Positions 8,635 through 17,940 are shown, counted from the first letter of the stretch. The stretch: DNA of 64,000 nt from JBHJGS01 sp050331575 (GCA_050331575.1 JBHJGS010000016.1:37904-101903), one strand, 5' to 3'. Numbers and translations are program-made. Notes: generated from the letters alone by a model not told the origin.

Positions 8635-9552
8635 TCAGGGCTCGGCCACGGCTGCGGCCGGCATCGAGGTGGCCGCGCTATAGCCATGGCGGCGCAGCAG
8701 CGCCTCATGCGCGCTGGCCAGTGCCTGCCAGCGCGCATCATGGCGATAGGCAAAGGCACGCTCCGGAACAAAGGTTCGGGTCAACCGCTTGTGCCGCTCC
8801 GGCGCCACGCGCAGGTCGCAGAATGCCAGAATATCGGCCAGCACCCGCTCTGGCTGCGTCATCAGGTCTTCGAACCGCACCTGCAATCCGCGCGGCCCGG
8901 CCGCGGCGATATGGCCCTGAGCGGTCGTGACATAGTCCGACCACAAAGCCAAAGCCGCCTCCGGCGCCATCATCGTCGCCGCTTCCATCAGCCGATTGCG
9001 GCGACCGGTCAGCCACCGCACCCGAGCCCCGGCAGAGGGCGCATTTTCCAGCGACCGGCACAGCCGTTCAGAGCGGGTCGCCAGGCTCGCGGCCACATCC
9101 GCACCATGGCGGACCATATGGATCAAGCGCGCCTCGGGAAACAGTTGCCGCCACACCGGCCATGTATAGGTGCTTCGCGGATCCTTCCAGCCCCAGGGGC
9201 GCGCCAGGCCAGCGGGCGAGCCGGCTGCCGCGCGCGCAACGCCCAGATAGCCCAAGCTGAACGGCAGGCCCATATAAGTCCGCACATGTCCGGCCAGGGC
9301 TGTGAGAAATTGCGGGTCGAAATGGGTGGCCTCTTGGCTGGGCGGGCGGTCCCAATGCGCACTGAGATTGTCCAGAATCCAGTCGTTGAGCGTTAAGAAC
9401 AGACGCGCCTCATCCTCCGCATTGACCGATCGCCCTAGAAACAAGCCGGCCTGCGCCAATACCCGGGTCAACAAGCTGGTGCCGGAGCGATGCATGCCCA
9501 GGATCAAGATGGGGGCGGGCGATGCTGGCCCGCTTGGTGCGCCTGCGCCCAT
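8635..9552 (-). CDS. Sulfotransferase family protein
   Basis: This 305-aa protein has the 5'-phosphosulfate loop of PAPS-dependent sulfotransferases at the N-terminus (LGMHRSGTSLLTRVL) and a 3'-phosphate-binding type segment in LIHMVRHGADVAASL. It would transfer sulfate from PAPS to a hydroxyl of a sugar or lipid in the cytoplasm. It starts 4 bases after the upstream methyltransferase stop, so the two are coupled. It is one of three sulfotransferase-like genes in the window, which points to a sulfated surface glycan. Confidence 0.8.
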   Translation of the reverse strand: MGAGAPSGPASPAPILILGMHRSGTSLLTRVLAQAGLFLGRSVNAEDEARLFLTLNDWILDNLSAHWDRPPSQEATHFDPQFLTALAGHVRTYMGLPFSLGYLGVARAAAGSPAGLARPWGWKDPRSTYTWPVWRQLFPEARLIHMVRHGADVAASLATRSERLCRSLENAPSAGARVRWLTGRRNRLMEAATMMAPEAALALWSDYVTTAQGHIAAAGPRGLQVRFEDLMTQPERVLADILAFCDLRVAPERHKRLTRTFVPERAFAYRHDARWQALASAHEALLRRHGYSAATSMPAAAVAEP

Positions 9553-9556
9553 GGTG

Positions 9557-10468
9557 TCAGCGAGGATAATGCAGCGGTACGCCGAAATCCAAGATATCGC
9601 GCACTTGAACCGGCCTCAACGGCTGCGCACGATAAGCATCGGCATCCTTTAAGATGGTGAAGACCATCCCGCCATAAGGCGCGAAGCGCGCGGTCAGCCA
9701 GGCATCCAGATGGATCAGCCCGGCCACCGCGCGCCGGCCAACCAGTGCGGCCACAAACGGACTGAGTGCATTGTATAGACGGGTGGCCATGCGGCCGCTG
9801 CGCCCAACGCTGGGCTTCTTCATGCCTTCGGCCAGATTGTTCACAAACATCATGCGCGGATGGTGATAGCGCCGCACATGGATCGCCGCGGCCTGTGGCG
9901 CCAGAAAATCAAAGCTGCCGGTATTAAGGCTGTGGATATGCGCATGCGGGATCTTTTGCCGGATATTTTCCTGCACGACGTCTTCGGGTTCATGCGGCAC
10001 GGTGATCACCAGGGCCTTGGCGGCAACCCGGAACAATTCCCGCGCAGCGCCCTGAATATCGGCGACATGTTCCAGCGTTTCGCTGCACAAAACCACGTCG
10101 AAGGCATCCTCTTCGTATGGCAAGGCGTGGATGTCGACGCTGCGGCCTTCAACGCCGAACAGCTCCCGCGCGCGCCGGCATGCCGCCTCGGACAAATCAA
10201 CGCTGGTCACCCTCCAGCCGAACAGGGCGCGCATCAGGGCTGCCTTATATCCCTCTGCCCCGCCAACATCCAAAAAGCTTTCAGCCCTCAGGTGCGCCAG
10301 CGCGCATGCGGTGTGGTAGGTGATGGCATAGCGATTGACCATGCCGAACTCGCTATGACCCTTGCGGAAACCGTAGATCGGCTGGTGAGCGAAATAAACG
10401 CCGTCCTCATCGGTCTGCTGAAACCGCTTGTCCAGCCAAGACTGCGTTTCCTGGGTATAGGAATCCAT
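9557..10468 (-). CDS. Class I SAM-dependent methyltransferase
   Basis: This 303-aa protein has motif I FLDVGGAEGYKAALM, an acidic post-I strand (VTSVDLSEAAC), and DVVLCSETLEHV as found in Methyltransf_11-like enzymes. The frame is open further upstream, but ATG at 10468 begins the recognisable protein (MDSYTQETQSWLD); the Shine-Dalgarno signal is weak. It is followed immediately by a sulfotransferase. A glycan or glycolipid substrate is the likeliest, but this is inferred only from position. Confidence 0.75.
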   Translation of the reverse strand: MDSYTQETQSWLDKRFQQTDEDGVYFAHQPIYGFRKGHSEFGMVNRYAITYHTACALAHLRAESFLDVGGAEGYKAALMRALFGWRVTSVDLSEAACRRARELFGVEGRSVDIHALPYEEDAFDVVLCSETLEHVADIQGAARELFRVAAKALVITVPHEPEDVVQENIRQKIPHAHIHSLNTGSFDFLAPQAAAIHVRRYHHPRMMFVNNLAEGMKKPSVGRSGRMATRLYNALSPFVAALVGRRAVAGLIHLDAWLTARFAPYGGMVFTILKDADAYRAQPLRPVQVRDILDFGVPLHYPR

Positions 10469-10674
10469 GCGTACTAACCGTTCGTCTACACCTGCGCGCC
10501 GCGCTTTCGTCTGCCCGCCCGGCCCTGTGCTGTCAAGCAAGCCACCCTCAGCGGCCAGCGGGGACGGGCAATCGCCCTTCCAAAGGCTCCCAGGTCGGTG
10601 CCCGCCGTCTGATGGGCGAGCCCGGTATTCGACCATGCAAGCGTGCACAGCGGTTCCGCATGGTCTCAGGCTAC

Positions 10675-12249
10675 TCAAAACCGAAAGGTCCAGCCCAGCT
10701 CCACCGCCCCGCCGAAATCATCCCGCCCGGGCGTGTTGGCCTGATCGTCCATCACCCGGCCCTCAAAGAAGAAGCGGCCGAACCGGCTGGGCGGCAACAA
10801 AAGTCCGAACTCCAACATGTTAATGCGCTCCGGCGTGTCCGACGCGAGCGTATTGAAGGCGATGCGGTCGAAGGTGGTCGGCGTCGGTGTCAAGCCGGTG
10901 GCGTTCAACACCACATGCCGGTAGCGGGCGAAATATAGCCGGCTGTCCGCATCCACCACGGAGAATTCGCCCGTATAAAGCCGGCCATCACCGCCAATCG
11001 AGGGGCCGATGAAGCGGTCGCGGAAGCTATAACCGTCCGTGAAGATGAAATTCTGGTTGGCGCTGCCGGGTTGACCCGGAGCATTGATCCCGAAGAACCG
11101 GTTGGACTGGGTATCGGACGCCTCGCCGCGCAGGGTCCAATTGAGTTGCCGACGTTTCCAATAGCCGCCAAGCGAGGCGCCAAGGGTGATGGAGACATCG
11201 CCGATGGCGACCGGCCCGGAGCTGTCTTCAGAGGCAATCTCCGCATAGCCGGTATAGCTTACAGCGCCGGCATAGCCGGTGTAGCGAAAGTCCAGGCCGG
11301 CGACCTGATTGCCCGGATCGGTCAGCACCTCGCCGGTATTGTCCAAATCGCCGCCGACCTGGAAGATGAAGTCTGCCACCGTGACGAAGGCGCGGCCGAA
11401 GCTTTCCGCATTACAGACCCGCCCTTGACCGCACAGCATCAGGCCGCGACTGACGCCGATTTGAAAGCCCTGCAACGGCTCGAAGCTGAATCGAGTCCAG
11501 AATAGCGCCGGAGTGTCGAAATCGTCCCGCCCCGATTCGCCCAGGGCTGCGGTGAAATTCACCTGCAATGGCCCAAGCCATCGCAGCACGGGAAAATCAA
11601 TGCGCTTGGGATCAAGCCTTTGGAGACTGAGTCTCGGCGCCGGCCGGGCGTTGGTGGACAAGATGAGGGCGCTGTCGAAGCCCGGACCGAACCACTGGTC
11701 TTGAAAGCCCGCAAAGATCAGCCAGTTACCCAGCGTCAGCCCGGCGACCGTGCCATCGAAATTGATGTCGTCGTCAGCCTCGTCTTCGCGATAGCCGACC
11801 GAGACACGCAGATACCCGCGCTCAAACAGCTTGTCCAAAATCACCCGGGCGTCGACCTCATCGCGGGCCCCACCTGAGAAGTCGCGCACCAGCCGCTCCT
11901 CATTGGTCAGTTGAAGCTGCAGATAGGCCTCCGCCGCATCCGGGGCGACCTCGCCGATACTCTGCGCGGTCAGACGGGCGATGGCGGCTTGAACATGGGC
12001 GGGCAGCCGGGTGCGGTCCTGGATCGCTGCCAGGCTGCGCTCAACATGCTTCCAACTGATCGGCCAGGTGGTGATGGGGCCATCGATCAGGCCATAGGCC
12101 TTCAGCAATTCCACGTCATGGCGGATCAGCCGGTCACCAGGGTCGATCCACGGGCTGCGCGCCACCGCCGGGGCCGCCAACAGCGCCAAGGTCATTGCAA
12201 GACACCAGGCGGCACCGATCGATCGCCGGCGCCTCACAGCCACAACCAT
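10675..12249 (-). CDS. wzi: Capsule assembly Wzi family outer-membrane protein
   Basis: This 524-aa exported protein has a signal peptide (GAAWCLAMTLALLAAPAVA), then the Wzi N-terminal helical region (RHDVELLKAYGLIDGPITTW), and a long beta-barrel part with LTLGNWLIFAGFQDQWFGPG, ending in an aromatic residue (GWTFRF) as barrel proteins do. Wzi proteins tether or organise capsule at the cell surface. ATG at 12249 lies after GGAGTGGTGGG. It is downstream of gspH on the same strand, joining the secretion and polysaccharide loci. Confidence 0.85.
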   Translation of the reverse strand: MVVAVRRRRSIGAAWCLAMTLALLAAPAVARSPWIDPGDRLIRHDVELLKAYGLIDGPITTWPISWKHVERSLAAIQDRTRLPAHVQAAIARLTAQSIGEVAPDAAEAYLQLQLTNEERLVRDFSGGARDEVDARVILDKLFERGYLRVSVGYREDEADDDINFDGTVAGLTLGNWLIFAGFQDQWFGPGFDSALILSTNARPAPRLSLQRLDPKRIDFPVLRWLGPLQVNFTAALGESGRDDFDTPALFWTRFSFEPLQGFQIGVSRGLMLCGQGRVCNAESFGRAFVTVADFIFQVGGDLDNTGEVLTDPGNQVAGLDFRYTGYAGAVSYTGYAEIASEDSSGPVAIGDVSITLGASLGGYWKRRQLNWTLRGEASDTQSNRFFGINAPGQPGSANQNFIFTDGYSFRDRFIGPSIGGDGRLYTGEFSVVDADSRLYFARYRHVVLNATGLTPTPTTFDRIAFNTLASDTPERINMLEFGLLLPPSRFGRFFFEGRVMDDQANTPGRDDFGGAVELGWTFRF

Positions 12250-12313
12250 ATCCCACCACTCCTCTGTGCAGCCGCAAAACCGGCTATGAGGCCGCCTGTG
12301 CTGCAGCCCGGCC

Positions 12314-12736
12314 TCACGCATCGGCACCGAGAAAGACACGGGTGTCGCAGTAAGGCGCAGCAACCTCGACCCGGCCGCGCCTGCCAGACGGGGCGAGCAG
12401 CTCAATCGTGCCGCCCTGACACACGCCCAAAGCCGAGACCAGCAAGGGCCCGGAATAGCGCAGCGTCCAGCCGGACTGCACCGGTAGGTGAGCGGCTTCT
12501 ATGCTGTTTCCCGCGCTTGCCGGATCGAACGCCACCGCCCGGCCGCTCAGGCGGGCTCTCAGCGGCGTGGCGCGCACGTCGCCGGCAAGCTGTTCCAAGC
12601 GGCTGATCAATTCGGCCTGTTCCAATCGGCCACCCAAGCGCGGCCCGACCAGCCCGACGATCAGCCCGAGTAGCGCCAGCACCACCAGCAGTTCGAACAG
12701 GGTGAAGCCCTCAGGATCTGGACGACACGTCGGCAT
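12314..12736 (-). CDS. gspH: T2SS minor pseudopilin GspH
   Basis: This 140-aa pseudopilin has a short basic leader, then G-FTLFELLVVLALLGLIVGLV: the prepilin peptidase site with Phe+1 and Glu+5, followed by the hydrophobic helix. The globular part is small and beta-rich, as in GspH. ATG at 12736 lies inside the end of gspG, so the genes overlap by 26 bases. It is the last T2SS gene of this leftward block, before wzi. Confidence 0.85.
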   Translation of the reverse strand: MPTCRPDPEGFTLFELLVVLALLGLIVGLVGPRLGGRLEQAELISRLEQLAGDVRATPLRARLSGRAVAFDPASAGNSIEAAHLPVQSGWTLRYSGPLLVSALGVCQGGTIELLAPSGRRGRVEVAAPYCDTRVFLGADA

Positions 12737-13163
12737 CAGCGCCTTCGCCGCCTTCCTGATTGTCCGCGCCGAGGCTGAACACTTCCGCCACGTCATTGCT
12801 GCTTTCCGGCGGGCGATAACGATAGGGATAGCCCCAAGGGTCGGTTGGAAGCTGCCCGTCCAAATAGGGGCCGAACCAGACCGAGCGCAATTGCGGATCA
12901 GACGGCGGCTCGACCAGAAGCTGCAGCCCCTCTTGCTCTGTGGGATACCGGCCCAAATCCAGCCGCAGCGTATCCAGCGATGTCCGCAGCATGCGCACCT
13001 GGGTCTTCGCGGTGACCGCCTTGCCCCGGTCAAGCTGGTTGAACAGACGCGGCCCGACCAGCGTGGCGAGCACGGCGATGATGGCGATAACGACCAGGAT
13101 CTCGACCAAGCTGTAACCGGCGCGGGCATCAACACGCCGGCGACGCATCACATGTCTCAGCAT
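12711..13163 (-). CDS. gspG: T2SS major pseudopilin GspG
   Basis: This 150-aa protein has a basic leader and G-YSLVEILVVIAIIAVLATLVGP, with Glu+5. The GspG-specific C-terminal region is present: DLGRYPTEQEGLQLLVEPP, then FGPYLDG-LPTDPWGYPYRYRPP, which carries the family calcium-binding part. It forms the periplasmic pseudopilus. ATG at 13163 has AGGA before it; it begins 17 bases after the gspF stop. Confidence 0.93.
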   Translation of the reverse strand: MLRHVMRRRRVDARAGYSLVEILVVIAIIAVLATLVGPRLFNQLDRGKAVTAKTQVRMLRTSLDTLRLDLGRYPTEQEGLQLLVEPPSDPQLRSVWFGPYLDGQLPTDPWGYPYRYRPPESSNDVAEVFSLGADNQEGGEGADADVSSRS

Positions 13164-13180
13164 CTTTATCCTCTCACTCC

Positions 13181-14386
13181 TCAAAAATCGAACTGATAGA
13201 TACTCGTCATGGCCAACACAATGCCCAGTACCAAGGCCCCGACCACCAGGGAAATCAAAACGATCGCCAGCGGCTCGGCCAGGCTGGTCAGCCGTTTGGC
13301 CCGTTCGCGCGCCTCCTCGTCTAAAATATCGCTGATGAACAGGAGCATATCGTCCAAGGCGGCAGCTTGCCGACCGGTGCGCAGCAAATCGGTAAATGTG
13401 GGGTCCATCTGTACATGCTCGTCTAGGGCCTCGTCCAACGGCGTGCCGGCGCGCACGGCCCGACGCGCTTCGCGCAAGCCATCAGCAAAGGCCGGGCCCC
13501 GCACCGCGCGCGCGGCCAAATCGAAGGCGGCCATCAAGCTGGCGCCATTCTTCAAGGCGATCCCCATGGTCCGGGCCCAATCCCCCAGTTCCGCCCGGCG
13601 AAGGAACGGCCCGATCAGCGGCGTGCGGTCCAAGGCCAGGAACAGACGCCGCCGCCCGGTTTCGGAGCGTAAGGCCGAGACAAGGCCCGCGCCGAGCGCG
13701 GCGGCGACAGCGACAAGCCAGGGGCCATGCTCCCGCACGATCGCGGACACGGACAAGATGATCACGGAGATCAACGGCAGCGTGTCGCGATTGTCTCCAA
13801 TCAAGACCTCAAACCGCGGCACGACAAAATAAAACATGAACAAGGTTATGACCACACCGGTGACTGCCAGAAACGCCGGATAGGTCAGGGCTGAGCGAAT
13901 CTCGCCGCGCATGGCCTGCTGCCGCTCCAAGCGGCCCGCCGCATCGCCAAGCGCCTGGGACAAGGTTCCGGTGCTCTCGCCCAGTTCGGCCAGACGCGCC
14001 ACATAGTCCGGCAGGTCCGGCATATGCTTGTCCAACGCGCTAGACAGTCGCTCGCCCGCGCGGAGCGACTGGCGCACCGCCCGGCTGCGCGCTTGCAACT
14101 GGGGGTGGCCGCCGCGCGCCATACTATCGATGGCCTCCAAGAGCGGCAGACCGGCAGATAATAAGGTCGCCAACTGGCGGACATAGCGCGCCTTGTCCTT
14201 GCCGGACGGCCCGCGCTGAAACAGGCGCAGGCCGGTTTGCCCGCCGGCCGGGCGCAGCGCCAGTTCAAACGGATCAAGCCCCTTATCGCGCAGCTTGCGA
14301 TAGGCGTCGCGCTCGTCCAGCGCCTCGACGACGCCACTTTCGACCGCGCCGTCCGCCTTTAATGACTTGTGCTTGAATTCCGCCAT
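13181..14386 (-). CDS. gspF: T2SS inner-membrane platform protein GspF
   Basis: This 401-aa protein starts MAEFKHKSLKADG, the usual GspF beginning, and has two T2SSF domains (LATLLSAGLPLLEAID; DWARTMGIALKNGASLM) and three membrane helices, the last at the C-terminus (AIVLISLVVGALVLGIVLAM). It couples the GspE ATPase to pseudopilus growth. It begins 4 bases after the gspE stop. Confidence 0.93.
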   Translation of the reverse strand: MAEFKHKSLKADGAVESGVVEALDERDAYRKLRDKGLDPFELALRPAGGQTGLRLFQRGPSGKDKARYVRQLATLLSAGLPLLEAIDSMARGGHPQLQARSRAVRQSLRAGERLSSALDKHMPDLPDYVARLAELGESTGTLSQALGDAAGRLERQQAMRGEIRSALTYPAFLAVTGVVITLFMFYFVVPRFEVLIGDNRDTLPLISVIILSVSAIVREHGPWLVAVAAALGAGLVSALRSETGRRRLFLALDRTPLIGPFLRRAELGDWARTMGIALKNGASLMAAFDLAARAVRGPAFADGLREARRAVRAGTPLDEALDEHVQMDPTFTDLLRTGRQAAALDDMLLFISDILDEEARERAKRLTSLAEPLAIVLISLVVGALVLGIVLAMTSIYQFDF

Positions 14387-14390
14387 GGAC

Positions 14391-16103
14391 CTAGAGCTCG
14401 GCCTCCGCCGCCGCACCGATCACCCGCTGCACTTCGCTCAAGCTGGTTTGGCCGGCGCGGGCCTTCAAGGCACCATCCTCCAGCAGGGTCAGAAAGCCCT
14501 GTGCCCGGGCCAGCCGGGCCAGGTCACGCACCGAGCGGCGTTCGGCAATGGCTTCCTGCATGGCCATATCGACGGCGGCGATCTCAAACAGCGCCAACCG
14601 GCCCTTGTAGCCGGTGTGGCTGCATGCCGGACAGCCGACCGGCCGACGCCAATGCACCCGCGCCCCGGCCAGAGCCGCGGCCATGGCGGCATTGTCCTGC
14701 GCCAGCCGGGCGACAAACCGTTCATCGGCCTCGGCTTGGTCCGCCGGGGCGGGTTGGGCGCACGCCTCGCACAAGCGGCGGACCAGGCGCTGAGCCGCCG
14801 TGCCGCGCAGCGCAGCGGCGACCAAAAACGGCTCCAGGCCCAGATCGATCAGCCGCGGGATCGCCGCCAGGGCGGAATTGGTGTGCAAGGTGGAAAACAC
14901 CAAATGGCCGGTGAGCGCGGCTTGGGCGGAAATCGCCGCGGTTTCGCCGTCGCGAATTTCGCCGACCATGATGACATCGGGGTCCTGGCGCAGGATCGCG
15001 CGCAGGCCACGCGCAAAGCTGTAGCCGATCTCGGCCTTGACTTGGATTTGGCTGATCCCGTCCATGTCATATTCGACCGGATCCTCGATGGTGATGATCT
15101 TGCGGATCCCATCATTGACTTGTTCCAGCGCCCGGTAGAGCGTGGTTGACTTGCCCGAACCGGTCGGGCCGGTCACCAGGATAATGCCGTTGCTTTCCTT
15201 CAACAGCTTATCCAGCTCCCGCCGCGCGCGGCCCTCCAAGCCGAGCGACGGCAGATCGACCAGCGTGCGCTGTTTGCGCAACAGTCGCAGCACCAAACTT
15301 TCCCCCCACGACGTCGGCAAGGAGGAGACACGTAGATCAATTTCCTCACCGCCGAAGCGGATGGTCTGGCGGCCGTCCTGCGGCAGGCGGCGCTCTGCGA
15401 TATCCATGGTCGAAAGCAGCTTGACCCGGCTGGCGACGGCGTCGAACTTGCGTCGCGGTTGTGTGGTCTTGACATGCAGCACGCCATCGATGCGGCTGCG
15501 CACCTGAAAAACATGCTCGAACGGCTCGATATGGATATCTGAGGCGCGGTCCTTCAGCGCTTGGGCGAACACCGAATTGACGAAATCGATCACCGGGGCC
15601 TCTTCGGCCATTTCGCGCAGGCGGGCGGCGTCGGTCAGATCCTCGTCTGCGCCGTCGGCCGGGCGTTCCGAATAGAGCCCCAATAGCCCGTCAATCAGCG
15701 CGTTGGGGGCGAGATAATAGCTGAGCGCGTGGCCATTGGCGCGACGTTCGAGGGTTTCCCGGAGCAACGGATCCAGCGTCGCCCGCGGCGCGGCGTGCAG
15801 GATATCGTCGTGGAGCCAGATCGGCGCGTCCCGCGCGATCAGCCAGCTGGGCATCAGGCCCAGACTGGCGGCTGCCTGCTGGACCTGCTCTGCCGCGGGG
15901 GCCTGGTCCGGGGACAGGATCGGCAAGTCAAGCTGGCGCGCCAGTGCCTCGAGCAGATCTTCCTCGCTGACCGCGCCCAAACGGACGAGCGCCTGGCCGA
16001 ACAGACCGCCGACTTCTTGCTGAAAATGCGCTGCCTCTGCCTGGTCCCGGGCGCTGATTTGGCCGGAGGCCAGGAGAAGATCGCCGATACGCCGCGCATC
16101 CAT
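14391..16103 (-). CDS. gspE: T2SS ATPase GspE
   Basis: This cytoplasmic secretion ATPase (570 aa from the ATG at 16103) has an N-terminal GspE_N region (DARRIGDLLLASGQISA), Walker A GPTGSGKSTTLY, Asp box and Walker B (VIMVGEIRDGETA), and a four-Cys zinc site (CEAC ... CPAC). The start is uncertain: in-frame GTG at 16112 and TTG at 16175 are alternatives and no start has a good ribosome site. The gene lies downstream of the acidic exported protein gene and its terminator, so it may need its own promoter in 16104-16190. Confidence 0.92.
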   Translation of the reverse strand: MDARRIGDLLLASGQISARDQAEAAHFQQEVGGLFGQALVRLGAVSEEDLLEALARQLDLPILSPDQAPAAEQVQQAAASLGLMPSWLIARDAPIWLHDDILHAAPRATLDPLLRETLERRANGHALSYYLAPNALIDGLLGLYSERPADGADEDLTDAARLREMAEEAPVIDFVNSVFAQALKDRASDIHIEPFEHVFQVRSRIDGVLHVKTTQPRRKFDAVASRVKLLSTMDIAERRLPQDGRQTIRFGGEEIDLRVSSLPTSWGESLVLRLLRKQRTLVDLPSLGLEGRARRELDKLLKESNGIILVTGPTGSGKSTTLYRALEQVNDGIRKIITIEDPVEYDMDGISQIQVKAEIGYSFARGLRAILRQDPDVIMVGEIRDGETAAISAQAALTGHLVFSTLHTNSALAAIPRLIDLGLEPFLVAAALRGTAAQRLVRRLCEACAQPAPADQAEADERFVARLAQDNAAMAAALAGARVHWRRPVGCPACSHTGYKGRLALFEIAAVDMAMQEAIAERRSVRDLARLARAQGFLTLLEDGALKARAGQTSLSEVQRVIGAAAEAEL

Positions 16104-16190
16104 CTCCGACACGTTCAATACACCACTCAAGCTTGTCGCGGCCTTTGCTTTGGCACGAAGCAGACACTCTGGCAAAGCCCCAAAACAGAA

Positions 16191-16212
16191 AGGGCGGCCC
16201 GAAGGCCGCCCT
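16191..16212 (-). terminator. Terminator of the acidic exported protein gene
   Basis: A 9-bp GC stem (AGGGCGGCC / GGCCGCCCT) closes a stable UUCG tetraloop when read leftward, followed by TTTCTGTTTTGG. It lies 27 bases after the stop of the 517-codon gene, separating it from gspE. Confidence 0.82.
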
Positions 16213-16238
16213 TCCCGGATTATAGCCGCTTCGGCTGC

Positions 16239-17792
16239 TTAGAAGTCGCCACCGAAGTCGCTGATGCCGCCACCGGTCGTGACCTGCTGGCGCTGGAAGT
16301 CCACGCCAGACTGTTCGACCGTGAAGCTGACGTCACCGCGGACCACGAAGTCCACGCTGGAGAAGTCGATCAGACCCAGATCCTCGGCAATCGCGCCCAG
16401 CTGCAGGCTGGACAGGATCACTTCGCCTTCGCGCAGGGTGATCTCGTCAGCCGGCAGCACGAAGGAGATACCGTCGGACCCATCCGCCGCCTCGGCATTC
16501 AGGTTAATGATCTCGACGATGATGGTCGGATCCGGCTGAACGTCGGTGAGACGGAAGATGTGGTTGGTCGCAGGGCCGTTCCCGATACCCACGAACACGA
16601 AGGTCACGGAGTCAGACCCAGCGCGGGTGATCGGCGCAATCGCTTCGCTGTCCGTGGCCGTGACTTCGTCGTCACTGGTCACTTCGACGGTGAAGCTGAC
16701 CGACTGCGAGGCGATCGAGGCCGCATCGTCGTCTTCCGCAGCATTGATGCGGACGAACACGTCGGTGCTGCCGCCGGTGGCCACCAGGCCAGACGCATCC
16801 GACCCGGTCAATTCACCGGTGAAGGTGGTCGCTTCGGTGCCGGCGCCAGCTTCCAGTTCCACCAGGGTGGAGCCGGACGCGTCCTCGATCACGATGCTTT
16901 CGATACCGCTCGCGCTTTCACCCAAAGTGACGGTGAAGTCGATTTCGTCGATCTCGGGCGTGTCAGAGGCCTGGTCCAGAACGTTCTGGGTGCCCTCGTC
17001 GGTGATCGTCGCACCACCGAAGATCGCCGAGGTGGCGTCACCCGCAAACTCAGTGAACGGCGGTTCGTCGCCCAGTTCCAGTTCGGTCGCAGTGGTCGAC
17101 AAAGCCGCACCCGGACCCGAGCTGTCGCCCGGAGCGAACACTTCCACGTCAAACGGATCCTGAACATCCACCAGCGGCTGGGTGCCGTCGGTCATGTCAT
17201 CGGCGTCGAAGGTCTCGCTGAACAGCGTCGCACCGGCCGGGCTGGTCACCGTCACCGAGAAATTGGCATCGGCGGTGGTCAGTAGTTCGATCGGCAGCAA
17301 GAACGCCAGATTGCCTTCAGCGTCCGTGTCGCAGTTCTCCATCGTCGGGATCTCGAACTCAACCGTGGTGTCCCCGGCGTCACCGTCGGTGATGTTACCG
17401 GACGGCAGGGTCGGCGCCATGCCGCCACCCAAACACGCCGTCGGCAAGGCCATACCGCCCGCTGCCGTGACCAGAACATTCATCTCGGTCAGGCTTTCGT
17501 CGAACACCGCGTTGGTCAGGGTGATCGTCACGAACGCCGTGCCGCTGCCGAACGGGGTGCCGCCAGCGCCATTGTCATCCAGTTCGAACACAAATGCGCC
17601 GTCCAGAGCCACCGCATTGGCACCGCTGGAAATATCGACGCTGTTGTTCGGGAATTCCGGAAAGTCAGAACCGATCGCGGCGTCGGCGGGGTTGACCACC
17701 AACTGGGCGCTCGGAGTCGGCTGGGCATGTGCGACGCCTGCGAAAGCGACAGTCGCAACTCCAGCCAACAAGGCCTTTTTCAGAGATTTCAT
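16239..17792 (-). CDS. Exported, extremely acidic protein; candidate dedicated T2SS substrate
   Basis: This 517-aa protein has a Sec signal peptide (MKSLKKALLAGVATVAFAGVAHA, cleavage near residue 23). The mature part has no Lys, Tyr or Trp, about six Arg and one His, against a very large number of Asp, Glu, Thr, Ser, Gly and Val. Two Cys (near residues 120 and 154) could form one disulfide. There is no barrel-type C-terminus; it ends SDFGGDF. It looks like an all-beta secreted or surface-layer protein. It stands between gspI and gspE with its own palindrome-bearing promoter and a strong terminator, so it is probably made in large amounts. I do not recognise a family. Secretion by the flanking T2SS is inferred. 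Confidence 0.8.
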   Translation of the reverse strand: MKSLKKALLAGVATVAFAGVAHAQPTPSAQLVVNPADAAIGSDFPEFPNNSVDISSGANAVALDGAFVFELDDNGAGGTPFGSGTAFVTITLTNAVFDESLTEMNVLVTAAGGMALPTACLGGGMAPTLPSGNITDGDAGDTTVEFEIPTMENCDTDAEGNLAFLLPIELLTTADANFSVTVTSPAGATLFSETFDADDMTDGTQPLVDVQDPFDVEVFAPGDSSGPGAALSTTATELELGDEPPFTEFAGDATSAIFGGATITDEGTQNVLDQASDTPEIDEIDFTVTLGESASGIESIVIEDASGSTLVELEAGAGTEATTFTGELTGSDASGLVATGGSTDVFVRINAAEDDDAASIASQSVSFTVEVTSDDEVTATDSEAIAPITRAGSDSVTFVFVGIGNGPATNHIFRLTDVQPDPTIIVEIINLNAEAADGSDGISFVLPADEITLREGEVILSSLQLGAIAEDLGLIDFSSVDFVVRGDVSFTVEQSGVDFQRQQVTTGGGISDFGGDF

Positions 17793-17902
17793 CGTCTACT
17801 TTTCCTCTGCAAGATGAGTCCGACCATCAGGAAGGCTTCCCGGCCGACTGCCGCTTGCTTGCTGCGCAGCATGAATCTGCCAAAAATGGGACCCCCTGAT
17901 TG

Positions 17903-17914
17903 GCTACGCGTAGC
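17903..17914. repeat. 12-bp palindrome over the -10 region
   Basis: GCTACGCGTAGC is a perfect palindrome, probably a dimeric regulator site given its place over the -10 element. Confidence 0.6.
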
Positions 17915-17940
17915 TAGAATGAAAGCCTATAGGCTGTCAA
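17911..17940 (-). promoter_or_regulatory. Promoter of the acidic protein gene with two palindromic operators
   Basis: On the minus strand a perfect -35 TTGACA (17935-17940) is followed after 18 bases by TAGCTA (17911-17916). A 12-bp perfect palindrome AGCCTATAGGCT (17924-17935) touches the -35. Another, GCTACGCGTAGC (17903-17914), overlaps the -10. Their centres are 21 bp apart, two helical turns. The leader to the ATG at 17792 would be about 110 nt and contains GAGGA before the start. Confidence 0.6.
17924..17935. repeat. 12-bp palindrome next to the -35 region
   Basis: AGCCTATAGGCT is a perfect palindrome directly after TTGAC. Its sequence differs from the neighbouring palindrome, so two different regulators, or two half-site variants, may bind. 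Confidence 0.6.

Noticed and set aside
15729..17285. Long plus-strand open frame opposite gspE and the acidic protein gene
   Set aside because: It is antisense to well-supported genes and arises from high GC; it crosses a terminator and has shadow-type composition.
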